DNA of 64,000 nt from Pontederia crassipes (taxonomy: Eukaryota > Streptophyta > Magnoliopsida > Commelinales > Pontederiaceae), in the NCBI GenBank assembly GCA_030549335.1, contig CM060198.1, forward strand, positions 47,085,353 to 47,149,352, in the 5' to 3' direction. A program made the translations under genes and the position numbers. The notes under the pieces are model-generated. The model worked only from the letters and a program-made list of their open reading frames with translations, had not been told where the DNA came from and did not search any database. Shown one piece after another: positions 1 through 10,618 of this stretch. Position 1 is the stretch's first letter. Every line of letters begins with the position of its first letter.

Positions 1-810
1 TGATACCTAACTGTAACGCCCCAAATCGCACCCCGTCACGTGACAGAATATGCTTCGAAGACGCTACAAATTATCCTTATGTTCATCTTTTCCGGCTTAA
101 TGATTCCGGAAAAGTAAATATAATTTAAGTTGAACCAAAGTGGGACTTGTCAGCTTGGAGTCAAATGTGATAGAGTGACGTGAAAAAATTATTATTAAGG
201 TGTTGAATAGCCGGGCCTAGCGGGAAAGACTTTTGTGCATTTCCCGATTGGGAGATTGGTCTCGTATCATGAGGACAACACAGCTAATGAGCCGAGAGGG
301 GGAGAGAGAAAATGAGGCAAATTAGTTGCTGAGGTAGGCTTCAATGGATGGTCGCCTTGAACCATATTTTTTTTAGATGCTTTCTAGCTTCGTGTACTTT
401 GGCCATCCATCATCAGCTCAATTCAATTAAATTCTATTCTTTGATGCTCCGATGAGACGTTTTAAACTCACAGAGTTAATTAATTGGTCCAATTGATAAA
501 TAGATTGTATTCCGGAGCTGGTCGAAATAGAGGGTGTGGATCTCCTCTGGCTTCTATGTGCAAGACGAACGATGGAGATGAGAAGACAAAATGGTGAACA
601 AAATTAGATAAGACCTACTAAATTTAAAATGGGTGAACAAGCCGAAACACTTGAAACGAACGCGTACCCCTGACATTTGATTGATTTCTGGTGCTACGCA
701 GCAACTCATGCCTCAATTGCCTGCCTACTCTTCCCACTTGTTAACTGCCGTGTCCGCTGCCAAGTACCCAACGAACCTCCTCACAACTCAACTGCCTCCG
801 TGACCTCGCT

Positions 811-846
<36 letters not shown>

Positions 847-1108
847 AATAAAACGGTTGTTGTTTGATTGTTGTTGTTGTTAACAAGTGAACTGAAAAAG
901 CAGAATTCGTTTCAAAATCATCCCTCTTCGGCTCCTCTTCCTTATAATTTTGCTAAAGAAGCTTTCTGCACTCCTCAACACATCAACTCAAATGCGGAAC
1001 CCTTTTAACTAGCCGTAACCCATCGCCATCTCACTTGCGCTTCCAAGTGAGACGTCAGACGACAAGTACATGATGCTGGAGTTGGTGGCGGAGAGCGGAA
1101 GTCAATAA
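1..1108. other. Intergenic DNA upstream of the MYB; possible LTR remnant and CT microsatellite
   Basis: No gene is visible. The sequence from about position 11 (TGTAACGCCCC...) resembles the start of many plant Gypsy LTRs, but no second LTR or target duplication is present, so this is only a resemblance. A CT dinucleotide tract occupies about 813-843, in the likely promoter or 5' UTR of the downstream MYB; CT tracts are common near plant transcription starts. A TTG-rich stretch follows. Confidence 0.3.
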
Positions 1109-1920
1109 TGGCGGAGACCAGAAGATAAAGGGGTCCTGGAGCCCGGAGGAGGACGCGCAGCTGACGCGGCTTGTGGAGCAGAACGGGCCGCGCAACTGGT
1201 CGCTCATCAGCGTCGGCATACCGGGGAGGTCCGGCAAGTCGTGCCGGCTCCGGTGGTGCAACCAGCTCAGCCCGACCATACACCGCCGCCCCTTCACCCC
1301 CGCGGAGGACGCCATCATCGTCGACGCCCACGCCAGGTACGGCAACAAGTGGGCCACCATCGCGCGCCTGCTCAACGGCCGCACCGATAACGCCATCAAG
1401 AACCACTGGAACTCCACCCTCGGCCGCCGCCGTCGGGGCGCCGCCCAGGGCCGACGCCACCGCCTCCGCATCCACATGTAATTCCGACTCCGTCGACGTC
1501 GCCTCCCCGTCTCCTTCCTCTTCCCCCGGCCGGCCGGCGCCGGTCCCGGCCCCGCCCGCGTTCCCTGCCGCCAACTCCGCCGAACCCGACGAGTTTTCTC
1601 CCGAGCCGCCGCGGAAGCGCCCCCGCTCGAGGATCGCTGGAGAGACAATCGCCTCCGGCGGTGTCATGATGGCGAGGTTGACGACGGCTGGCAACCCGAC
1701 CGAGCCGATGGAGGAGCCGCTGACGTTGCTGTCCTTGAGCCAGCCTGGGGCACCCGCTGGTGCTGCCGCCGGCAGCGGCGACGAGAGAAGGCGATGGGAT
1801 GCGGAGATAAGAGACATGTGCTTGGTCTCGATAACGCGGGAGATGATCGCAGAGGAGGTCAGGAGTTATATCAACCGTCTCCGAGAGGAGGAGCGGCGGC
1901 GGAGCGATCAGCTTTGCTGA
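1109..1920 (+). pseudogene. R2R3-MYB transcription factor, subgroup 22 (MYB44/70/73/77 type), frame broken twice
   Basis: Subgroup-22 R2R3-MYBs are nuclear DNA-binding regulators of abscisic-acid, auxin and stress responses, usually intronless. R2 begins with [11 protein letters not shown] (about 1122-1154), runs through NWSLIS and [17 protein letters not shown], and is followed by R3 ending [16 protein letters not shown] (about 1420). Both repeats share one frame from 1074 to 1481. That frame has no upstream ATG; the only sensible ATG (1109) is in another frame and stops after six codons. The tail is in a third frame and ends at 1918-1920. It contains an EAR-like LTLLSLS (about 1720-1740) and the subgroup-typical end REMIAEEVRSYI. 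Two +1 shifts are therefore needed, near 1110-1125 and 1420-1445. The gene is strikingly GC-rich. It may be a recent pseudogene or a true gene with consensus errors in GC-rich sequence. Family assignment is secure; intactness is not. Confidence 0.85.
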
Positions 1921-2750
1921 AGCCGCCGGCAGCCAGCGAGATTAACTAATTTGTTATTCCAAAATGCTGCTGATTGCTATTTTTGTTGTTTCTACAGCAA
2001 ATTATGTATTTGGGGGAGGTAGTTTTTGGGGTCTTATGGACATGACTTGTATTATTATGATGGCTTGCCAAATCTTAACTATTTATATTTATATAGATGC
2101 TACACGAGCGAAGTTCAATGCCTTGCTTGGGAATTTTTATTTTTCCTAGTTCATGCAAAAACAATCATATGTCAATATACATCCATACGTACATCTTTCT
2201 ACCCATACATATAGCAATCTCACCTTTCAAGATTCTTACTATTATTAGGTTGGCTGCCGAAGTATGAAGATGCCGGATGCGGCGGCAAGTTTCAGGGGAC
2301 GGCAGCCGTTGGCTATCGACGATTTTGTTAGGCTGTTAGGTGCGAGGGAGAGAGGAAGAGAATTAAAATGACTTGATATCAGAAGCTTTTGCATTGCATG
2401 AGATGGAAAATGAAGGGTGCTAAAGCAGGTAAAGTTAAGATCAGGATATTTGATAATAATGGAAGAATGGTTGCACAGTTTTGAGGAATTCGAATTCAAG
2501 GCCATGATGATACTTGGATGAGTCATGCTCGTTAACTGGTTGAAAGTGTGTAAATGTATTGTTTTGATTGTGCCAGATGTGGAACTTGATTTTAATCTGT
2601 GATACATTCTGATATGTCAGACTCCACAATTTTGATTCAAGGTTTCAGGAAATAAAAGACGCGCGTAAGATTTGTGCACTTCTTTGCTGAGGTATCTTTC
2701 ATATATTAAGAGGAAAATGAAGTCTTTAATCGGTGGTTAAACATAGTATA
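1921..2750. other. Intergenic DNA between the MYB and the HAK remnant
   Basis: Contains the probable MYB 3' UTR and AT-rich sequence. A 35-codon plus-strand ORF at about 2264-2371 sits in a short GC-richer patch, but it matches no family I recognise and I do not call it a gene. Nothing else is supported. Confidence 0.3.
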
Positions 2751-4939
2751 TCATACGGACTTGTAACAATAAAGAGCAAGGAAAGAAAATATGACATCAA
2801 TTGCAAGCTTCCTTATGAGGCATGATGAATTCTCTGCCTTAGCATATGAGTGCCCAAGAATGTAGACCACTCCTGATTCCCGGGCTCGCAGGATCTTCAA
2901 AGACTCATCTTTGTGAAGAGATCTCCCCAACATCCCATGAGACGGAGAGCTTAGAAGGTGTGCATCACAAGGCTTCATGCCCTGATTGTCACAGAAGGAA
3001 ACAGACGTTGTGCATTCATAATCTTGTAATTGTTGATCATCTTCTGTCTCAACAAATGCTAAAAGTTTTGAGACAAGCATGTTCTAGAAATCAGAATTGT
3101 CACATGGAAGATCTTTGTATCCATATAGAACTATGCATCTGAAAATATGAAACTCTTTTGGCCCGATCCAGCCTATAAGAAATCTTTCTTCTTCAGATAC
3201 TGAAGGAACCTGGACTGATTTAATGCACACAAAAACAAGAACCTGATGAAATGCAGGCAAGTTCGTCGCAAAGTGTCCGAAAATTGCGGGCAATCCAGTT
3301 ACCAAATCAGAATAGATGAGGGTGAGGCCAATGCCGGGAGGCCAATTCCGGGTACTCGAACCATGCCAAGTGAAGGCTCTAAAGCTAGTATGCCGTTTAC
3401 TGAAACCTTGTTCTCCAAATCAAATTCATGCTTTCTTATTGTTCCATAGTTCCATGTGTACATCACAGTCATGAATACCATAGCAATCAGAAGTGAAAGC
3501 CACCCTCCTTCCGGAATCTTGGCCACACAAGATGAGATATATAACAACTCGATAGATCCAAAAAACATGACAAAAGTGCTGGAAATTATGATCTTTCGTT
3601 TCCAGACAATTATGATCACCAAAAACATCAGGCATGTAGTCACAAAAAGGACAGTCATAATTGCTAGACCTGAAAAACAGTTCAAATGTCAGACAATTTC
3701 CTTATGAACAAAACACTTGTATAGAAATTTTAAAAAGTCTCTACCATATGCATGAGCAATAACATCAGTGTTCCTATGTCCAATTGTAACAGCTAAAACA
3801 TAGGCTCATAAGTATCCAGTTGACTTCAGGAATGTAAACCTGGCCATGTATTTGCTTCGACGTGTGCACAATTTTCACGTGCGGAAAGCAATTCAATGCA
3901 CAACACTGGCTGACAATGGAAAAGGTTACTGATATTGCTGCCTGGCTTCCGACGACAGCAGCTAGAGTAGCCACTATGAATACTGGCTAAAAAACTGTTT
4001 CTGCGTGTTACAGAAAAAAAAAGGTTTAATTGCAGATATTGCAGATCAGTACTACCCTTGAATTATAAGAAAATGCAATTGCACCTTGCATCAGTACTAC
4101 CCTTGAATTATAAGAAAATGCAATTGCACCTTGCATCAGTACTACCCTTGAATTATAAGAAAATGCAATTGCACCTTAATTGCCTGGAATGGATTTATAA
4201 AAGCTTCTTTGAATGTCTTCGTGGTGTTTGGAAAGGAAAGCAGCTTCACCCATATATGCTAGGACTAGACAAGGATACACTAGAAAAGTGAAGGCGAACT
4301 AGAAAGGAAAAAGAAACATGTATATGTGAGTCTAAGGATTCAAATTTTAAAATCAAACACTAAGCATGAAGTTTATTTGTCAAGACAGACATGCAATTAC
4401 CCTGGTTGAAAGAGCAGAGAAATGACCCAAGTTGGCATATATTGTTTCAGCACCTGAATCACAAACGAATTGTGTAAAGTGGATCTTGAGAAAACTATTA
4501 TAAATGCCATTTTTCTTATTGATTTGTACCTGTGATACAGAGTACAACTCCACCTAATGATACCCAGCCTTCTATTCCTGTGGCTTTGAGGAACCTGATC
4601 GTGTAAAATGGCGAAATTGCACGGACAATGCTACTGTTCCATGTGAAAATGTTGTAAATGCCGATGGCACTCATGGATAGAAGCCATGATATGACAACTG
4701 GTGCGAAAAGGAATCCGACTCGATGTGTTCCATAATTCTGGAGTGAAAAGAGAGCCACCAAGATTGCGCATGAAACTGCGATGATATAATCTGGAAAATC
4801 TCATCAAGATCAATCAATCTTATGTGCCGACTAAAAGTTAACAAGTGAGTGAAATGTAGCAAAGACAAGTGAATGGTGACTTACTCTCATGCAGATTTGT
4901 AACTTTCACTCCAACACAAGAGACAGCAGAAAGAACTGA
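2751..4939 (-). pseudogene. HAK/KUP/KT potassium transporter, 3' half only, decayed
   Basis: HAK/KUP transporters are multi-pass plasma-membrane K+ carriers. Five exon blocks can be read on the minus strand: about 4938-4886 (LSAVSCVGVKVTNLHE, acceptor CTTCAG, donor GTAAGT), about 4792-4530 ([18 protein letters not shown] to [11 protein letters not shown]), about 4450-4401 (AETIYANLGHFSALST), 3988-3737 ([34 protein letters not shown]) and 3671-2751 ([18 protein letters not shown]-like [46 protein letters not shown]). Damage: an extra T after WILMSLC near 3795, a 14-bp tandem duplication near 3330, an in-frame TAG near 3084, a diverged C-terminal end, and no exon for the segment between LGHFS and the [10 protein letters not shown] block. 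The N-terminal half is absent upstream and beyond the Copia element at 5678. Confidence 0.9.
4043..4177. repeat. Three tandem copies of a 45-bp unit
   Basis: Units begin at about 4043, 4088 and 4133 and are nearly identical (ATCAGTACTACCCTTGAATT core). They lie where the HAK family would have exon sequence encoding the middle membrane segments, between the exon blocks at 4401 and 3988. There are no spacers between units, so this is a minisatellite, probably from replication slippage during decay of the gene. Confidence 0.9.
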
Positions 4940-5677
4940 AGGAATCCATGAAAGATTTTATCAATTCAATGAGATAAAATTCAGAATAAAGAGTAATGTT
5001 AACGAATCTTAACATCTAGGGAATTATCTGAATATTTTATCAGACATATTTTATAATCTGGAATTATCCATGTTGCATTGCTGAAATCGTGCAACTATCA
5101 TTGCTCTCAGTACTATCTAGGCGTCATCTTAACATGATTGTGGAATGTGATGGGAAAAAGTCATTTCTTCTTAAGGCCTTCATTCCATATCTCGAGATGA
5201 ATGTTAGTTGTAACCGTTAGGTGTCACGGATGTCGCGGAACACAATTGTTCCGATGACTAATATGATACGACGCTGAAAGTTATGAAAGGAACCCTATGT
5301 TTGCGGCCGTAACACGCAAAATAAATGGGGAATGGTGAAGCCATCGCCCTATAAAAACCAATGAGCGAGATAGGGATACTTGTAATCGCCAAATTATTCT
5401 CATTGGTTTTCTTTGTTACTACATAGGTGTCAGAGCGTCAGGTGACTCCCGGCGACCTCCATTCGTTGCTCGTGTGATCCGTTGATCACTTCTGGGGCCC
5501 CATGCGCACAAGCTGCTTGCCATGAAATCTTCACGGCAGGTCGCAGACCCTCTCCGTTGTCCACTTGTCGGTAAATATCATCCATTTCTCTTCAAACTTC
5601 TCCTGTATATATGTCCACTTGGATCACTTTCCGTTACATATATATATGCATGAGATGTTTTGGTAACAACAAGCTAT
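4940..5677. other. Non-coding stretch with a possible LTR end plus primer-binding-site remnant
   Basis: No HAK exon could be read here. A segment from about 5203 (TGTTAGTTGTAACCG) to about 5425 (TTACTACA) has a TATA-like CCTATAAAAACC near 5350 and is followed by GGTGTCAGAGCG, which resembles a tRNA-Met primer-binding site. This would fit a retroelement fragment, but no matching second LTR is present and boundaries are a guess. The final five bases, GCTAT (5673-5677), are the left target duplication of the Copia element. Confidence 0.3.
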
Positions 5678-6156
5678 TGTTAGAGTTGGTAAATACTTCA
5701 GGGCCCCTTGTTTCTCACACCGGGTTCGCCCACGTGAGCTTAGGAGAATCTGAGTATTACCCAATTAACAGTATTGCTGGCGTACGAATGAAAGGGGGGT
5801 TCGGGGGGCCCCGCCCCTCGACGGCGGTCCCGCTCGCCGGTGAGCGGGCGGGGGTTCAGGGGCAGCGCCCCCAAAATCTAGACGGGTTTTGGGCTTTTGT
5901 TTAGCCGGCCCGTGTGGTTCGGATTAGGTTTTTTTTCTGTTTGTTTGGGTTTTAAACCCGGTTTGGAGAGGCTATTAATAGCCTAATTTTCTGATGTAAT
6001 TTTGTGTGGCGGCTGTAAACCTAAACGATATAGTGGAACCTCTTTGCAGGACGTAGCCCTCATCTCAAGGGTGAACCTGGGTAAATTCGTGTGTCTCTTC
6101 TATTTTTCTGCAATCTCTCTGTGATCTTCTCTCCTTGTTCTCGGATTTTCCCATCA
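5678..6156 (+). repeat. 5' LTR of the Copia element
   Basis: Starts TGTTAGAGTTGG and ends TTTTCCCATCA. It carries a GC-rich block at about 5779-5925 (GGGGCCCCGCCCC, GAGCGGGCGGGGG) that is mostly missing from the 3' LTR. The end joins directly to the primer-binding site. Confidence 0.95.
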
Positions 6157-6203
6157 ATTGGTATCAGAGCACAGGTTGTTCGAGGAATTAGGGTTTATTC
6201 GAG

Positions 6204-6554
6204 ATGTCAGGAGGATCGCGAATCGAGATAGAAAAATTTGATGGAACACTATTTGATCTCTGGAAGATGAAGATGGAGGATCTCCTTTGTGATCGAGATC
6301 TTTGGACGGCAATCGAGAAGGAGAGACCAGGCATGGAGGCGGCGAAGGTCGCGGACGAGGCCTCCTCCAGTCAGGCAGATCCAAAGGCGATCGAAGAGTG
6401 GGATCGGATTGATAGAAAGACGAAGGATTTGATTCGGCTGTGTCTCGCGGATTCAATTCTTAGGAATGTGATGGGCGAACCTACTGCCAGAGATCTTGGA
6501 GGAAGTTGGAATCCCTATATCAAAGTAAGTCGTTGGTTAACAAGTTATTTCTGA
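6204..6554 (+). pseudogene. Copia gag, N-terminal part, ended by a frameshift
   Basis: Gag forms the virus-like particle that packages the retrotransposon RNA. The ORF starts at the first ATG after the primer-binding site with IEKFDGTLFDLWKMKMEDLL, the usual N-terminus of Copia gag (UBN2/retrotran_gag type). Near 6500 the frame is lost and gag continues in the overlapping ORF that begins at 6506, so this ORF ends in about 18 unrelated residues. The change is a small deletion within a G-rich stretch. Confidence 0.85.
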
Positions 6555-9500
6555 GGAAGAAATTGTACAATCTTCGGATGCAGGAGGGTGACTCATTTTC
6601 TACTCATCTTTATAACTTTAACACGGTGATCAGTCAACTTGTATCAATCGGTGTTAAGTTTCAAGATGATGATAAGGCAATAACATTTCTCTGTTCGCTG
6701 CCGGATTTATGGGACAATCTGATTGTTGTGATTGGTGGCGGGGATAAAGAACTTTCGTATGAAAGTGTATGTGCTGCCTTGTTATCAGAGGAAATACGGA
6801 GAAAGGGATCAGCAAGTTCTGGTAAAGAGGCGCTGGCGGCCAGAGGAAGGCAACCAGAAAGGAATCAAAATCAGAGAGGGAGATCCAAATCTCGTGGGCG
6901 TTCGAAGAGTAAGGATAAGAAAGTGCAATGCTGGAGATGTCAAGAGTGGGGCCATCTGAAGCGAGATTGCAAAAATAAGCCGGTTCATAAAAAAGAAGCT
7001 GAGTCAATCTCAGACAAAAAGGAGGCTGAGGCAGGAGATATGTATGTGGCTTCTGCATGTACGACACAGTCAGATAAAGATGTCTGGCTTATCGACACTG
7101 GTGCTTCATACCACATGACGCCTCATAAACACTGGTTTTGTGAATATGAGGAGTATAATGGTGGGGATGTCATGCTCGGAGATGACACTGCGGTTCAGAT
7201 TGTTGGACGTGGCAGGGTGAAGTTGAGGATAAATGATGGTACGGTGAAGACTGTACCAGATGTGATGCATATACCACTTATGAACAGGAGTTTATTATCT
7301 GTTGGTACAATGGCTGACTCGGGTGTTATATTCAGTTGCGATAAGGATTCGTACAAGATGTTCAGAGGGTCGATTGTAATTGCACGAGGGGTTCGCTATG
7401 GCACGTTGTACAAGTTGCTCGGAGAGACAATATCTGTGGGCTGCGGATTTATTTCTGAAGAGGCCAAAGAAGATGAAGACAGCAAATCTATGTTGTGGCA
7501 TCGGAGATTAGGCCATATCACTGAAAAAGGACTCTCCACTATAGCATCAAGTCAGATGGTAGAAGGAGTTCCGGATTGTTCTGTGGGCTTCGGGTTCTGT
7601 GATCATTGCCTCCATGAAAAACAGAACCGAGTCAGTTTTCAACACACAGGTTCAAGAGCAACGAAGATTCTCGAACTGATTCATAGTGATGTCTTTGGAC
7701 CAACTCCGACTCCATCTATTGGAGGGTCCAGGTACTATGTTTCTTTTATAGATGATTTTTCGAGATACAGTTGGATTTATTTTATCAAGAATAAATCAGA
7801 TGTATTCGATAAGTTTCGAGAATTTAAAGTTTTGGTGGAAAATCAATTGAGCTGCAAGATCAAGGTCCTTCATACAGATAATGGAGGTGAATTTTGTTCA
7901 GATAAGTTTGAGCATTTCTGCGTGGACAATGGTATTGCTAGGCAGAAGACAACTCAATATACACCTGAGCAGAATGGAGTAGCTGAAAGATTAAATCGGT
8001 CACTCATAGAGAATGCCAGATGTATGCTGAGTTGGGCTGAATTGGGGCAAGAATTCTGGGCAGAAGCTGTAGCCACAACAAACTACCTGAAGAATCGATC
8101 ACCGACCTCATCAGTGAAGGATCAGACACCTTATGAGGCAATGTTTGGGAAGAAGCCAAATTTGTCTCATGTTCGGGTGTTCGGATGTGACGCATATGTT
8201 CATATACCCAAGGAAAAGCGGGGTAAGCTTGACAGTAAATCTGAAAAGAACATATTTGTCGGATACAAGGAAGGGATCAAGGGCTACAAACTGTGGAATC
8301 CAAAGTCAAGGACTATTGTTTACAGCAGGGATGTTGTTTTCCGTGAATCACGTTCCCAAGTTGAAGTTCAAAAATGTGATGAACCTAAGAAAGTGGTAGT
8401 GCTTGAAGAAGATTCTGATTCTGAAACTTCAGAGGTGGATGCACAAGATACTTTAGTTGAGTCTGTTACAGAACCGGATCAAGAGAACTCGGTTAATGAA
8501 GTTGAAGATGCAGATTCAGATGAAGACCCAGATATTGGTACTACCATACCAGTTCTCAGGAGATCGACACGAGAAAGAAGAGCACCTTTGAGATACTCTC
8601 TTAGTGCTCTGAGTTCGTTTCATGCTTTGAGCATCATCGGAGAAGAACCTAGTTCTGTAAAAGATGCAAGGTCTATGGATGATGCAAATCAGTGGGAGCT
8701 TGTTATGACAGATGAGATGCAATCACTGGATAAGAATGAAACATGGAGCTTGTGTCAATTGCTTAAGGATAGAAAGGCAATTGGTTGCAAATGGGTATTC
8801 AAGCGAAAGCTGAAACCGGATGGGACTGTGGAGAAGTACAAGGCAAGACTGGTAGCTAAAGGGTACTCTCAGGTTGAGGGAGTCGATTATGATGAGATTT
8901 TCTCTCCCGTGGCGAAAATGACTTCGATCAGATTTGTTCTATCTCTGGCAGCAGCATATAATCTTGAGGTAGAGCAGATGGATGTGAAGACGGCATTCCT
9001 TCATGGGGACTTGGAGGAAGAGATATATATAAGGCAACCAGAAGGCTTTGAAGTTCAAGGTAAAGAGAAGCTGGTGTGCAAATTAAAGAAGTCTTTGTAT
9101 GGATTGAAGCAGTCGCCAAGGATGTGGTACCAGAAGTTTGATACGTACATGCTCGAACTCAAGTTTGTACGTTCAGATTCAGATCACTGTGTTTACGTGA
9201 AGAGAGTTGGCGATCAATTTGTCATTCTTACACTGTATGTGGATGACATGTTACTGATTGGAAACAGTATGAAGATGGTAAATTCAGTGAAGGGTTTGTT
9301 GGCCAAGAAGTTTGAGATGAAAGACTTGGGGCCAGCGAATTTTATTTTGGGTATGCAGATTAGAAGGGATCGTCAGAAACGAAAGTTGTGGCTAGGACAG
9401 GAAAAGTACATAAAAGAAGTGTTGAAGAAATTTAACATGTCAGACTGCAAGCCAGTGGGTACTCCTATGTCTCTAGGAATCAAACTTTCTGCAGAGCAAT

Positions 9501-10417
9501 GCCCGAAGACGGATGAAGAAGCTGAAGAGATGGATCGTGTGCCATATGCAAGTGCAGTGGGCAGCTTGATGTATGCCATGGTGTGCACGCATCCAGATAT
9601 AGTCCAAGCAGTGGGAGTCTTGAGTCGATATATGTCTAACCCAGGCAGGGAACATTGGAATGCTATCAAGAGAGTTTTCAGGTATCTTCGTGGAACTTCA
9701 AATTTTTCGTTGTGTTTTGAAGGTACAAGGAAAGGAAATATGCTTGATATTGTGGGCCATGTAGATGCTGATTGGGGTGGAGACATTGATAGTAGACGAT
9801 CCACTAGCGGATATGTTTTTACATTATTTGGGGCTGCACTAAGTTGGATGAGCAAGAGACAAAGCGTGGTAGCACTTTCTTCTACAGAAGCAGAATATAT
9901 GGTTCTTACTCATGCTGCAAAAGAGGCTATATGGCTACGACGGTTGTGCTTGGAGCTCGGATTTGAGCAAGGTGATATAGAGGTGAGATGTGATAATCAA
10001 GGTGCTATTCAGTTAGCTAAGAATCCCGCATTTCACTCACGCACAAAGCATATTGACATCCAATACCACTTTATTCGGGAAAAGGTGGAAAAGAAAGAGG
10101 TTCAGCTTGAAAAGGTTAATACAATAGAGAATAGTTCTGATTTTCTGACTAAAGCAGTTACAGGTGTAAAGTTTGAGTGGTGCTCTACTGCTGTCGGATT
10201 GAAGAAGAATGTTGCTGGCAAGGCTCTCATTGGTGTGAAGTATCCACCAAGTGGGAGAATGTTAGAGTTGGTGAATACTTCAGGGCCCCTTGTTTCTCAC
10301 ACCGGGTTCGCCCACGTGAGCTTAGGTGAATCTGAGTATTACCCAATTAACAGTATTACCCGGTTTCTCGACGGCGGTCCCGCTATTAGGTTTTTTCTCT
10401 GTTTATTTGGGTTTTAA
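6506..10417 (+). CDS. Copia Gag (rest) plus Pol polyprotein: PR, INT, RT, RNase H
   Basis: A 1303-codon open frame encoding the enzymes for cDNA synthesis and integration. In order: rest of gag with CCHC knuckle CWRCQEWGHLKRDC (about residues 142-155), protease DTGAS (about 196), GAG-pre-integrase LWHRRLGH, integrase with HSDVFGP, HTDNGGEF and PEQNGVAERLNRSL (catalytic D, D, E at about 394, 455, 491), RT with YVDDM (about 910), and RNase H with STEAEY and SRTKHIDIQYHFIRE near the end. The first in-frame stop is 158 bases inside the 3' LTR, so the protein tail is encoded by the polypurine tract and LTR. It lacks its own gag start because of the upstream frameshift, so autonomous function is doubtful although all catalytic motifs are present. 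Confidence 0.93.
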   Translation: MESLYQSKSLVNKLFLRKKLYNLRMQEGDSFSTHLYNFNTVISQLVSIGVKFQDDDKAITFLCSLPDLWDNLIVVIGGGDKELSYESVCAALLSEEIRRKGSASSGKEALAARGRQPERNQNQRGRSKSRGRSKSKDKKVQCWRCQEWGHLKRDCKNKPVHKKEAESISDKKEAEAGDMYVASACTTQSDKDVWLIDTGASYHMTPHKHWFCEYEEYNGGDVMLGDDTAVQIVGRGRVKLRINDGTVKTVPDVMHIPLMNRSLLSVGTMADSGVIFSCDKDSYKMFRGSIVIARGVRYGTLYKLLGETISVGCGFISEEAKEDEDSKSMLWHRRLGHITEKGLSTIASSQMVEGVPDCSVGFGFCDHCLHEKQNRVSFQHTGSRATKILELIHSDVFGPTPTPSIGGSRYYVSFIDDFSRYSWIYFIKNKSDVFDKFREFKVLVENQLSCKIKVLHTDNGGEFCSDKFEHFCVDNGIARQKTTQYTPEQNGVAERLNRSLIENARCMLSWAELGQEFWAEAVATTNYLKNRSPTSSVKDQTPYEAMFGKKPNLSHVRVFGCDAYVHIPKEKRGKLDSKSEKNIFVGYKEGIKGYKLWNPKSRTIVYSRDVVFRESRSQVEVQKCDEPKKVVVLEEDSDSETSEVDAQDTLVESVTEPDQENSVNEVEDADSDEDPDIGTTIPVLRRSTRERRAPLRYSLSALSSFHALSIIGEEPSSVKDARSMDDANQWELVMTDEMQSLDKNETWSLCQLLKDRKAIGCKWVFKRKLKPDGTVEKYKARLVAKGYSQVEGVDYDEIFSPVAKMTSIRFVLSLAAAYNLEVEQMDVKTAFLHGDLEEEIYIRQPEGFEVQGKEKLVCKLKKSLYGLKQSPRMWYQKFDTYMLELKFVRSDSDHCVYVKRVGDQFVILTLYVDDMLLIGNSMKMVNSVKGLLAKKFEMKDLGPANFILGMQIRRDRQKRKLWLGQEKYIKEVLKKFNMSDCKPVGTPMSLGIKLSAEQCPKTDEEAEEMDRVPYASAVGSLMYAMVCTHPDIVQAVGVLSRYMSNPGREHWNAIKRVFRYLRGTSNFSLCFEGTRKGNMLDIVGHVDADWGGDIDSRRSTSGYVFTLFGAALSWMSKRQSVVALSSTEAEYMVLTHAAKEAIWLRRLCLELGFEQGDIEVRCDNQGAIQLAKNPAFHSRTKHIDIQYHFIREKVEKKEVQLEKVNTIENSSDFLTKAVTGVKFEWCSTAVGLKKNVAGKALIGVKYPPSGRMLELVNTSGPLVSHTGFAHVSLGESEYYPINSITRFLDGGPAIRFFLCLFGF

Positions 10418-10618
10418 ATCCGGTTTGGAGAGGCTATTAATAGCCTAATTTTCTGATGTAATTTTGTGTGGCGGCTGTAAACCTAAACGATATAGTGGAA
10501 CCTCTTTGCAGGACGTAGCCCTCATTTCAAGGGTGAACCTGGGTAAATTCGTGTGTCTCTTCTATTTTTCTGTAATCTTTCTGCGATCTTCTCTCCTTGT
10601 TCTCGGATTTTCCCATCA
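10260..10618 (+). repeat. 3' LTR of the Copia element, internally deleted
   Basis: Starts TGTTAGAGTTGGTGAATAC and ends TTTTCCCATCA, followed by the target duplication GCTAT. It is 359 bp against 479 bp for the 5' LTR; the loss lies between about 10358 and 10387. Confidence 0.95.

Larger units (their letters stand above)
5678..10618 (+). mobile_element. Copia LTR retrotransposon (Tork-like), nearly complete
   Basis: Plus-strand element with TG...CA LTRs at 5678-6156 and 10260-10618 and a perfect 5-bp target duplication GCTAT (5673-5677 and 10619-10623). The tRNA-Met primer-binding site TTGGTATCAGAGC starts at 6158, and a purine tract (GTGGGAGAA) precedes the 3' LTR. The domain order gag, protease, integrase, RT, RNase H is Copia-type. 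It appears young: roughly ten substitutions over about 350 aligned LTR bases by eye. Defects are a frameshift in gag near 6500 and a deletion of about 120 bp in the 3' LTR. It lies just upstream of the HAK remnant, but the missing HAK exons do not reappear on its far side. Confidence 0.97.

Noticed and set aside
1005-1817. Long minus-strand ORFs opposite the MYB
   Set aside because: They result from the high GC content of the MYB on the other strand and show no family motifs.
2264-2371. 35-codon plus-strand ORF downstream of the MYB
   Set aside because: Too short, with no recognisable motif or splice context.
4043-4177. Possible CRISPR-like array (three 45-bp repeats)
   Set aside because: Units abut without spacers and this is plant nuclear DNA.
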